Source: Deltaproteobacteria bacterium (GTDB taxonomy: Bacteria; Myxococcota; XYA12-FULL-58-9). From it: a stretch of DNA of 35,642 nucleotides. Below, piece after piece: positions 1-6,103 of this stretch. Both the position numbers and the translations under genes were made by a program. The notes under the pieces are model-generated. The model saw only the letters and a list, made by a program, of their open reading frames with translations. It did not search any database and was not told the DNA's origin. The stretch lies in contig JACRCV010000049.1 of NCBI GenBank assembly GCA_016218825.1, positions 1-35,642 of the forward strand, read 5' to 3'. Within the stretch, counting starts at the first letter, position 1; every line of letters begins with the position of its first letter.

Positions 1-141
1 CTACCTGACGTACCTCCAGGTGCGAAACAACGCCGCCGTCGTCGCGGGCGCGGGCAGCCAGGTGCGCCTGTTCGTCGCGGGCGACGTGGTGATGGAGAAC
101 AACTCGGACGTCAACTTCCCACCGGCGATGGGCGCCAGCGT
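1..141. repeat. Left copy of 141-bp exact inverted terminal repeat
   Basis: Bases 1-141 are identical to the reverse complement of bases 35502-35642; the first mismatch is at base 142 (c against t). Beyond that the two copies remain similar but not identical through the stop codon. An exact shared stretch that begins at the very first and very last base of the window is what a de Bruijn assembler leaves at a repeat junction. 141 is the largest default k-mer of MEGAHIT (established knowledge), so an assembly origin is likely (inference). Confidence 0.9.
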
Positions 142-379
142 CGCGATCTATGCGACCGGGGGCAGCCGGACGGGCGGCGCCCTGACCGTGGAGAACAACA
201 ACGAGTCGGCGCTGACGATCTACGCGCCCGCGGCCGACATCGTGGTCCGCAACAACGGCAAGATCTACGGCACGATCACCGGCCGGAACGTGACCGTCCA
301 GAACAACGGCAACCTCTACCGCATCGGCGCCGAGCAACCGGACCCGTCGCCGCGCTGCCCGGGGTTTGGGCGGCCGTAG
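2..379 (+). CDS. C-terminal fragment of DUF7305-like secreted/pilus-type protein, copy A (5' end outside window)
   Basis: The frame is open from base 2 and ends at a TAG; the start lies outside the window, so about 125 C-terminal residues are seen. The chain is made of short beta-prone stretches spaced by Asn pairs (RNNAAV, MENNSD, ENNNES, VRNNGKIYG, VQNNGNLY), which suggests a parallel beta-helix or beta-solenoid. The segment ALTIYAPAADIVVRNNGKIYG resembles the YAPnA...GngxiyG pattern of DUF7305 domains found at the C-terminus of PilX-type pilus-associated proteins; this is a resemblance from memory, not a search result. A charged PDPSPRCPGFGRP tail follows. A near-identical paralogue ends at the other edge of the window. 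Function is not known; exported surface or pilus-linked protein is the best guess. Confidence 0.6.
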   Translation, partial: YLTYLQVRNNAAVVAGAGSQVRLFVAGDVVMENNSDVNFPPAMGASVAIYATGGSRTGGALTVENNNESALTIYAPAADIVVRNNGKIYGTITGRNVTVQNNGNLYRIGAEQPDPSPRCPGFGRP

Positions 380-396
380 GGGAAAAAATCCAAGAC

Positions 397-422
397 GGGG
401 TCAGACCCTGACACTTGACATA
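397..422 (+). repeat. Left terminal inverted repeat of the RAYT element
   Basis: Reads ggggtcagaccctgacac followed by ttgacata. It pairs with 1398-1423 with two mismatches. The subsequence gggtcagaccc is itself a perfect palindrome around one central base, so this end can fold on its own as single-stranded DNA. Confidence 0.85.
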
Positions 423-448
423 AACACTACCCCAAGCGACAAAGGCCC

Positions 449-1384
449 GTGCCCCGCAGGCTTCGTCACGACTACCCCGGTGCTTTTCATCACGTGATGA
501 ACCGCGCCGCACGGCGTGAGCCGATCTTCGGCGACGACGAGCACGCCGGTGGCTTCCTCGACGCCCTCGCGTGGGTCGTGAAACACCGTGAGGTCGAGGT
601 GCACGCCTACACGCTGATGCCCAACCACTACCACCTGCTCGTCCGCTCCGTTCGTGGCAACCTGTCCGCTGCAATGAAGGACCTCGGCGGTCGGTTCACC
701 CAGGAAGTCAATCGCCTGCGTCGCTGGGACGGGCCGGTGTTTCGCGGACGCTATCGCAGCGAGCTCATCGAGGATGACCCGCACCTCCTCACCGTCGCCG
801 CGTACATCCATCTGAACCCCATCCGCGCCCGTCTGGCGCGACGCCTCGACCAGCGTTGCTCAACCAGCCATCGCGGCTACCTCGGCCTCGATGTGCCGCC
901 GGAATGGCTGAGTTGGGAGCTCGTCACCGAGATCGCGGGTGGGCGCGAGGCCTTCTGCGAATTCGTGGCGCGTCTCCGAACCGGCGGGCAGCCCTGGCCG
1001 GAAGGCTTCGATCTCGACACCGGCATGACCACGCCCGTCCATGACGACGAACGCCAGGCTCGCGCCCGGCCACTCATTCGCGACCGCAAGGGACGGCCCG
1101 CACGCCCGCACGAAGAAGTGCTGTCGGAGGTGCTGCAGATCACTGGGTCAGACCCGCGCACCCTAACGCGCTCGGCTCGCGGCCGCCGCGGCAACCCCGC
1201 GCGCCGCTTCGCGCTGTGGGCCTTGCGGCAGGAGACGGACCTCACCCACGTGCAGATAGGCAGGCTGCTGGAACTGAGCGAAAGCCACGCCTCGCACCTC
1301 CTGCGTCGTATCCGCTCCCGGCCACCCGAGCCGCTCGCCCAATGGATATCGGAATGGGAAAGGCGTCGCGTCACGACTGCGTGA
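449..1384 (+). CDS. REP-associated tyrosine transposase (RAYT, Y1_Tnp family)
   Basis: Single-strand-specific transposase of the Y1 HUH endonuclease family, 311 residues. The HUH metal site is NHYH (His60, His62). By comparison with the E. coli RAYT, the nucleophilic tyrosine should be Tyr119 in AAYIHLNP, which is present, so the enzyme looks intact. The N-terminus (MPRRLRHDYPGAFHHVMNRA) and the GPVFRGRYRS segment are typical of the family. Residues about 185-300 form a C-terminal extension with a helix-turn-helix (LTHVQIGRLLELSESHASHLLRR) resembling the DnaA C-terminal type domain seen in many longer RAYTs. Start is GTG at 449. An extra gggtcagaccc palindrome lies inside the gene at 1145-1155. 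Confidence 0.88.
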   Translation: MPRRLRHDYPGAFHHVMNRAARREPIFGDDEHAGGFLDALAWVVKHREVEVHAYTLMPNHYHLLVRSVRGNLSAAMKDLGGRFTQEVNRLRRWDGPVFRGRYRSELIEDDPHLLTVAAYIHLNPIRARLARRLDQRCSTSHRGYLGLDVPPEWLSWELVTEIAGGREAFCEFVARLRTGGQPWPEGFDLDTGMTTPVHDDERQARARPLIRDRKGRPARPHEEVLSEVLQITGSDPRTLTRSARGRRGNPARRFALWALRQETDLTHVQIGRLLELSESHASHLLRRIRSRPPEPLAQWISEWERRRVTTA

Positions 1385-1388
1385 TGGC

Positions 1389-1408
1389 GAGGAGGTATAT
1401 GTCAAGTG
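1389..1408 (+). promoter_or_regulatory. Ribosome binding site and start codon formed by the transposon right end
   Basis: An aggagg-type Shine-Dalgarno sequence (about 1389-1395) precedes GTG at 1406 by about ten bases. Both lie within or next to the element's right inverted repeat. A closer ATG at 1399 is out of frame and reaches a stop after six codons. The GTG frame runs straight into the aminotransferase, so translation of that gene in its present form starts in transposon DNA. Confidence 0.55.
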
Positions 1409-1423
1409 TCCGGGTCTGACTCC
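1398..1423 (-). repeat. Right terminal inverted repeat of the RAYT element
   Basis: Reads tatgtcaagtgtccgggtct followed by gactcc. It is the reverse complement of 397-422 apart from two substitutions. It overlaps the first codons of the aminotransferase gene. Confidence 0.85.
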
Positions 1424-3130
1424 CATCTTGAGCACATCCGCAGCGCCGTCATCGGCGACGACGAAGTGATGCAAGGGCCCTACGGTCCGCGCCGCGTCAC
1501 CTACGCCGACTACACCGCGTCGGGCCGGGCGCTGGCGTTCATCGAGGACTTCATCCGCGCCGAGGTGCTGCCGCGCTACGCCAACACCCACACCGAGTCG
1601 AGCGGCACCGGGCTGCAGACCACGCGCCTGCGCGAAGACGCGCGCCGCATCATCCGCGACTCTTTGGGCGGCGACGATACGACGATCGTCTTGTTCTGCG
1701 GCTCGGGCGCGACCGCGGCCATCGACAAGGTGGTCCGCATCCTCGGTCTGCGGCTGCCGTGCCAGCTCGAGGACGCTTACGCCCTCTCCGCCAAGATCCC
1801 GGCCGACGCCCGGCCGGTGGTGTTCATCGGCCCCTTCGAGCACCACTCCAACGAGCTGCCCTGGCGCGAGTCGGTCGCCGAGGTGGTGACCATCGCCGAA
1901 GACGCCGACGGTCACATCGACCTCGACCACCTGGAGCGCGAGCTCGAGCGGTTTGCCGGCCGGGCGCTGAAGATCGGCTCGTTCTCGGCGGCGTCCAACG
2001 TCACCGGGATCGTGTCCGACACCGACGCGGTCTCGACGCTGCTGCACCGCCACGGCGCGCTCGCCTTCTGGGACTACGCCGCCGCCGGGCCCTACGCCAA
2101 GATCGAGATGCAGCCGCGCGGCCCGGGTCGCGAGGCGGCCTACAAAGATGCGATCTTCTTGTCGCCCCACAAGTTCATCGGCGGCCCGGGGACGCCCGGG
2201 GTGCTGGCGATCCGCCGCGCGCTCGTGGTGAACCGCGTCCCCACGGTCCCGGGCGGCGGCACCGTGGCCTACGTCAACCCGGTCGAGCACCGCTACCTCG
2301 CCGACGTGATCTTGCGCGAGGAGGGCGGGACGCCGGCGATCGTCGAGTCGATCCGCGCCGGCCTGGTGTTCCAGCTCAAAGAGGCGGTGGGCACCGAGGT
2401 CATCCGCGCCGCCGAGGAGAAGTTCCTGCGGCGGGCGCTGACCAAATGGAGCCAACACCCGGCGATCGCGGTCCTGGGCAACGTCGACGCCGAGCGCCTG
2501 TCGATCGTCTCCTTTGTCGTGCGCCGCCCCGCCGACCGCTACCTGCACCACAACTTCGTGGTCGCGCTGTTGAACGACCTGTTCGGCATCCAGAGCCGCG
2601 GCGGCTGCTCGTGCGCCGGCCCCTACGGGCATCGCTTGCTCAAGATCGGCCTCGAGCGCTCGCACCGCTTCGAGCGCGAGATCGGCCGCGGCCACGAGGG
2701 CGTCAAACCGGGCTGGGTGCGGGTGGGCTTCAACTACTTCCTCTCCGAGGCGGTGTTCCAGTACATCGTCGACGCCGTGAGCTTCGTCGCCGAGCACGGC
2801 TGGCGGTTCCTGCCCGACTACCGCTTCGACCTCGAGACCGGCCTCTGGCGCCATCGCCTCGGTCCGGTCGAGCCGCTGCTCCGCCTCGCCGACCTGAAGT
2901 ACGACGCCGCCAGCGGCGCGCTCCACTACCCCCGGCGCCACGAGACCCAACCGGAGACCGCGCTCCTCGGGTTCGTCGACGAAGCGAAGCGGCTGGCCGC
3001 GGCCCTGCCCGAGTGGTCGGACTCGCCGCACCCCGAGCTCGGCCGCGACTTCGAGGCCCTGCGCTGGTTCGAGCTGCCCGCGGTGTGCGTCACGCCGGAC
3101 GCGGGGCGGACGCCCGCCGCCCCGATCTGA
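1406..3130 (+). CDS. Class V aminotransferase, cysteine desulfurase / selenocysteine lyase-like
   Basis: PLP enzyme of the NifS/SufS fold group, 574 residues in this frame. The Schiff-base lysine is Lys256 in LSPHKFIGGPG, preceded by the usual His255; Asp223 (AFWDYAAAGPY) should hold the pyridine nitrogen. GSGATAAID (99-107) fits the phosphate-binding turn. Cys401 and Cys403 in SRGGCSCAGPYG sit where cysteine desulfurases carry the catalytic cysteine loop. The protein is longer than SufS/IscS (about 400 residues), with an extra C-terminal part of about 130 residues rich in Arg, Leu and His. The first nine residues are encoded by the end of the upstream transposon; family-like sequence begins around IRSAVIGDDEVMQGPYGPRR, so little of the native N-terminus is lost. 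Substrate is unknown; sulfur transfer from cysteine is an inference. Confidence 0.8.
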   Translation: MSGSDSHLEHIRSAVIGDDEVMQGPYGPRRVTYADYTASGRALAFIEDFIRAEVLPRYANTHTESSGTGLQTTRLREDARRIIRDSLGGDDTTIVLFCGSGATAAIDKVVRILGLRLPCQLEDAYALSAKIPADARPVVFIGPFEHHSNELPWRESVAEVVTIAEDADGHIDLDHLERELERFAGRALKIGSFSAASNVTGIVSDTDAVSTLLHRHGALAFWDYAAAGPYAKIEMQPRGPGREAAYKDAIFLSPHKFIGGPGTPGVLAIRRALVVNRVPTVPGGGTVAYVNPVEHRYLADVILREEGGTPAIVESIRAGLVFQLKEAVGTEVIRAAEEKFLRRALTKWSQHPAIAVLGNVDAERLSIVSFVVRRPADRYLHHNFVVALLNDLFGIQSRGGCSCAGPYGHRLLKIGLERSHRFEREIGRGHEGVKPGWVRVGFNYFLSEAVFQYIVDAVSFVAEHGWRFLPDYRFDLETGLWRHRLGPVEPLLRLADLKYDAASGALHYPRRHETQPETALLGFVDEAKRLAAALPEWSDSPHPELGRDFEALRWFELPAVCVTPDAGRTPAAPI

Positions 3131-3171
3131 GCCGGAGCCGCAATGCCTCGTGCGCCCGACTGATCGTCGCC

Positions 3172-3225
3172 GACGCCGCCCGCGCCGCCCGCGCCGCCCG
3201 CGCCGCCCGCGCCGCCCGCGCCGCG
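3172..3225. repeat. 9-bp tandem repeat (cgcgccgcc), about 6 units
   Basis: Four perfect and two imperfect head-to-tail units of cgcgccgcc lie in the 114-base gap between two convergent genes. The array is flanked on the right by further short CCG-rich runs. It carries no credible gene. Its length should vary between strains by slippage. Confidence 0.85.
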
Positions 3226-3244
3226 CTGACCGCCCTGACCCGCC

Positions 3245-5383
3245 CTACCGCCGCCGCCGCCACCGCGCGACCGCCATCGGCAACCACAACAGCGCCGCCA
3301 GCAGCACGTCCCCGGGGCGCAGGCGCGTGGCGTTGCAGCAGCCGCCGCCGTCGTCGATCGCGGTGTTGGCCGGCGGTGCTACCGGCCCGTCGATCGGCCA
3401 ACAGCGGCCTTCGTTGGCGATCAGCAGACAACGGAAGCCACCGTCGTTGAGGCCGTCGGCGTTGACGTCGATGTTGCCGGGGCAGCCGCCGCCGGTCACC
3501 GCGTTGCAGGACCGACTGCAGGCCTTGGCGTTGTCGTAGGTCTGACACAGGCCGCTGTCACACTCGGCGCTCTCGGTGCAGGCGACGCCGACGTCGTAAT
3601 ACTGGATCAAGTCGGTAGGTTTGCAGGTGGTGTTGCCGTTGGCCTCGTAGTCTTCGGTGTCGCAGCACAACGGGAACTGGTTCTGGCAATCGTCGGACCA
3701 GGTGACGCAGGTCTCGACGTCGGTGTTGCACGCCGAGTCGCCCGCCTGACACATGTGGTAACACTTCGAGGTCGACAGGTCGCCGAAGTTGAAGCAGCCG
3801 CTGCCGTCGCCGCAGATCGACTGCTCGGCGGTGACGCACGACTCGCCGGGACGGCGAAGGTCGAAGCAGCCGCCGTGCACCCGGTCGGCCGACGGCCCGA
3901 GGCAGCCGCCGTTGACGTCGACGCCGTAGCAGCAGGTGAGGCCGCTCTCGGTCGGGCAGGGCTTGTCGGTGGCGTTGCAGTAGGTGACGCAAGCGCCCTC
4001 GCGGCCGCCGCAGCGCTCCTTGAACACGAAGCACACCAGCTCGGGGCCGCAGCTCTTGAACCAGTCGTCGGCGTTGCTGCTCGGATCGCCCTCGTAGTAA
4101 CAGCTGTCGTTGAGCTTGGCGCGGCTGTACTGCGCGGCGCACGCCACCGGGTCGTCGGGCCAGCAGACGCTCCAGCCCTGGTCGGTGCCGACGCACGTCA
4201 GGCCGGCCGGGCAGCCGCTGCCCTCGGTGGTGCTGTCCGGCAGCGTGCCGCCGACGCAGGTCTGGGTGCAGATGCCGTCGGTGGTGCCGCCGCTGTTGAT
4301 GCAGACGCCGCTGGCGCACTGGCTGCCGGCGGTGCACTTCTGGCACAGGTCGAGCGAGCTCCCGGTGCCGGGATCGGCGCCGACCGCGCCGCCGGTGTCG
4401 TTCGGGCCCGGGCGACAGAACTTCTGCGTGCCGCCGTCCTGCTGCACGCAGATGAAGCCGGTGTCACAGTTGCTGGTGGTGGCGCAGGTCTTGGCGCACC
4501 AACCCCAGGGGTCGTCGGCGGCGGAGCCGTAGATCTTGATGCAGACGTGACTCGCCGGACACTCGGAGGTCTGGGTGCACTGCTCGCCGGTGTAGCGGCT
4601 GCCGGTGAAGCCGGTGGGCCGCGGCGGATAGATGGTGCAGATCGCGGTGATCTCGTGGGTCGTCAGGGCGTGGTTGACCACGGTGCCGCTCCCTTGCGGG
4701 AACATCACCGCGTCGGTGCACATCACGTGGTTGAAGCCGAGGAAGTGGCCGGCCTCGTGCAACGCCACGGTCTCGACGTCGAAGCAGGTCGACTGCCCCG
4801 ACGGGCAGCCGCTGCCGTTGGCGCGCCACTGATAGTTCACCGCGTTGAACTCCATGTCGGCGGTGACGATATAGCCGGTGTCCGGAATATAAAGGTTGGT
4901 GGTCAGCGCCACGGTGCCGGCGTCGGCGATCGCGTCCCAGCCCGAGATCACGAAGTAGACGATGTTCTCGACCGCCGTCAGGCCGCAGGTGTCGACGTCG
5001 CAGTTGGCGCTCGAGCAGTCCGTGCCGTCCGGGCACACCCAGACGTCACCGCGATCCCGGGTCGGATAGTCGGGGATCTGGCCCTCGATGCCGTCGACGA
5101 TGTAGACGTTGGCGAACTGCCCGGAGCACTGCACGTTCGTCCAGGTGGCGAACGCCGCTTGCACCGCGTTGAAGCTCTCGTAGTTGCCGATGCCCGGCGC
5201 CCCGTCCTGCTGCTGGCTGTAGATCACCGGGTTGGTGTCCACCGGCGGCACCCCCGGCCAATGATCGCCGCGCGGAAAGTACGTGGCGGTGGTCGAGCCA
5301 CATTCGAGCGCCGAGTTGTCGGTGGCCGCGACCGCGAGCGTCGGCTGCAGGCACACCCAGACCGCGAGCAGCCCCCGCTTCAT
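3245..5383 (-). CDS. Secreted Cys-rich matrixin-like zinc metalloprotease with MYXO-CTERM-like tail
   Basis: Exported protease of 712 residues. Residues 1-20 (MKRGLLAVWVCLQPTLAVAA) are a signal peptide. The catalytic domain (about 30-260) ends in the metzincin zinc site HEAGHFLGFNH (His209, Glu210, His213, His219), with a Met-turn candidate at DAVMFPQG and the ADMEFN segment typical of matrixins. From about 265 to 670 the chain is a series of Cys-rich modules (CTQTSECPASHVC, CQKCTAGSQCASGVC and others). The end is GGGCC, a hydrophobic stretch (VLLAALLWLPMAV) and a WRRRR tail, the layout of MYXO-CTERM surface-sorting signals. The ATG overlaps the stop of the preceding gene by four bases, so the two are probably translationally coupled. 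The frame stays open far upstream to about 8863, but only this part is a gene. Confidence 0.88.
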   Translation of the reverse strand: MKRGLLAVWVCLQPTLAVAATDNSALECGSTTATYFPRGDHWPGVPPVDTNPVIYSQQQDGAPGIGNYESFNAVQAAFATWTNVQCSGQFANVYIVDGIEGQIPDYPTRDRGDVWVCPDGTDCSSANCDVDTCGLTAVENIVYFVISGWDAIADAGTVALTTNLYIPDTGYIVTADMEFNAVNYQWRANGSGCPSGQSTCFDVETVALHEAGHFLGFNHVMCTDAVMFPQGSGTVVNHALTTHEITAICTIYPPRPTGFTGSRYTGEQCTQTSECPASHVCIKIYGSAADDPWGWCAKTCATTSNCDTGFICVQQDGGTQKFCRPGPNDTGGAVGADPGTGSSLDLCQKCTAGSQCASGVCINSGGTTDGICTQTCVGGTLPDSTTEGSGCPAGLTCVGTDQGWSVCWPDDPVACAAQYSRAKLNDSCYYEGDPSSNADDWFKSCGPELVCFVFKERCGGREGACVTYCNATDKPCPTESGLTCCYGVDVNGGCLGPSADRVHGGCFDLRRPGESCVTAEQSICGDGSGCFNFGDLSTSKCYHMCQAGDSACNTDVETCVTWSDDCQNQFPLCCDTEDYEANGNTTCKPTDLIQYYDVGVACTESAECDSGLCQTYDNAKACSRSCNAVTGGGCPGNIDVNADGLNDGGFRCLLIANEGRCWPIDGPVAPPANTAIDDGGGCCNATRLRPGDVLLAALLWLPMAVARWRRRR

Positions 5384-5961
5384 GGCCGCACCTCGTGAGC
5401 GCCCGGGAGGCTCAGCTCCAGCAGGCGGCGCCTGACCCGATCCGCCAGCACCGCGAGCGGCACGTCTTCGAGACGCGTCAGAGCGGCGTCGACCGGGGCG
5501 CCGCTTTGGTCCCAATAGATGAGATCGCTGGCGTCGCGGCGCAACACCCAGCTGCCGCGATCCGGGCGGGCCCGGAGCACGCCGTACGCCAAGCCGTAAG
5601 GGCGCCGCACGCCGCCGGCGGTCGTCAGAAAGACGAACACCATCTCGCCCGGCGTGAACGTCGGTGCGCCGGCGCTGTTGGCCACGAGCCCGCTCGAAAG
5701 CCTCCCGCCCGGCACCTCGAGGGTCAGGACCTCGCCGTCTCGTGCGCCCCGCAGCCCCTGGTACACCTGGAGCACGACCTCGGTCGCGACCGCCCCGCGC
5801 GGCGCCTTGACGACCGCCCGGGTGTGCAGGACCTCGCCGAAGACGATGGTGTCGGCGACCGCGATGAGCTCGGGCTCCAAGAGCGCGACGACGATCGACG
5901 CCCGGGCGACGAGCGGCACGAAGGCTAGCGCCAGGCTGAGCAGGCAGGTCCGCATGGTCAT
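5380..5961 (-). CDS. Small secreted protein, operon partner of the matrixin protease
   Basis: About 193 residues with a signal peptide (MTMRTCLLSLALAFVPLVARAS). The mature chain has beta-rich segments (ELIAVADTIVFGEVLHTRAVV, LQVYQGLRGARDGEVLTLEVPGG, FTPGEMVFVFL). This pattern, a role as an uptake of exported small beta domains next to matrixin genes, is one I recall from other myxobacterial genomes but cannot verify here. ATG at 5961 is chosen because gaggga lies four bases upstream; ATG at 5955 and TTG at 5979 are alternatives. It ends inside the protease start codon (ATGA overlap). A protease chaperone, inhibitor or substrate-binding role is possible but not shown. Confidence 0.75.
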   Translation of the reverse strand: MTMRTCLLSLALAFVPLVARASIVVALLEPELIAVADTIVFGEVLHTRAVVKAPRGAVATEVVLQVYQGLRGARDGEVLTLEVPGGRLSSGLVANSAGAPTFTPGEMVFVFLTTAGGVRRPYGLAYGVLRARPDRGSWVLRRDASDLIYWDQSGAPVDAALTRLEDVPLAVLADRVRRRLLELSLPGAHEVRP

Positions 5962-5990
5962 CAGGTCCCTCGCTGACAAGTGGCGGGGAA

Positions 5991-6019
5991 AGTATCCGAG
6001 ATGCGGGGGGAATGTTCAA
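5991..6019 (-). promoter_or_regulatory. Sigma70-like promoter of the protease operon
   Basis: On the minus strand TTGAAC and GATACT are separated by 17 bases. Transcription would start near 5984 and give a leader of about 23 bases with a gaggga ribosome site. Matches are 4/6 to each consensus hexamer. Confidence 0.5.
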
Positions 6020-6088
6020 GTCGGTCCCCCGAGGGGCCGCGAGCCGCCGCCCGGCAAAAGAAGGGGCTGTATCGGACCCGGAGTCTGT

Positions 6089-6094
6089 TATGAT
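6089..6094 (+). promoter_or_regulatory. Putative -10 element of the adenylate cyclase gene (leaderless start)
   Basis: TATGAT matches TATAAT at five of six positions and ends nine bases before the GTG start at 6104. A start site six or seven bases downstream would leave at most a few leader bases. No convincing Shine-Dalgarno sequence and no clear -35 box is seen. Confidence 0.4.
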
Positions 6095-6103
6095 GCCGCG
6101 GCC

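Larger units (their letters stand above)
389..1432 (+). mobile_element. RAYT-type (IS200-like, Y1 HUH) transposon with terminal inverted repeats
   Basis: A single transposase gene is enclosed by inverted repeats. The 26-base core arms match at 24 of 26 positions; with a one-base gap the match continues outward on both sides (caaga on the left, tcttg on the right), giving the wider limits used here. Each end contains a small palindrome (left gggtc-a-gaccc), the kind of foldable end that Y1 transposases recognise as single-stranded DNA. No target-site duplication is seen, as expected for this family. The element lies between the end of the DUF7305-like copy A and an aminotransferase gene, and its right end overlaps the start of that gene. 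Confidence 0.8.

Noticed and set aside
449-1384. Inactive transposase because Tyr seems replaced by Phe in RFTQEVNR
   Set aside because: The catalytic tyrosine of RAYTs aligns with the later AAYIHLNP segment, where Tyr119 is present next to an intact HUH site.
1163-3031. 622-residue minus-strand frame over the aminotransferase
   Set aside because: Shadow of the plus-strand gene; composition is typical antisense and it crosses the transposon boundary.
3172-3225. CRISPR-like array
   Set aside because: Units are 9 bp, directly tandem and without spacers; no cas gene is present.
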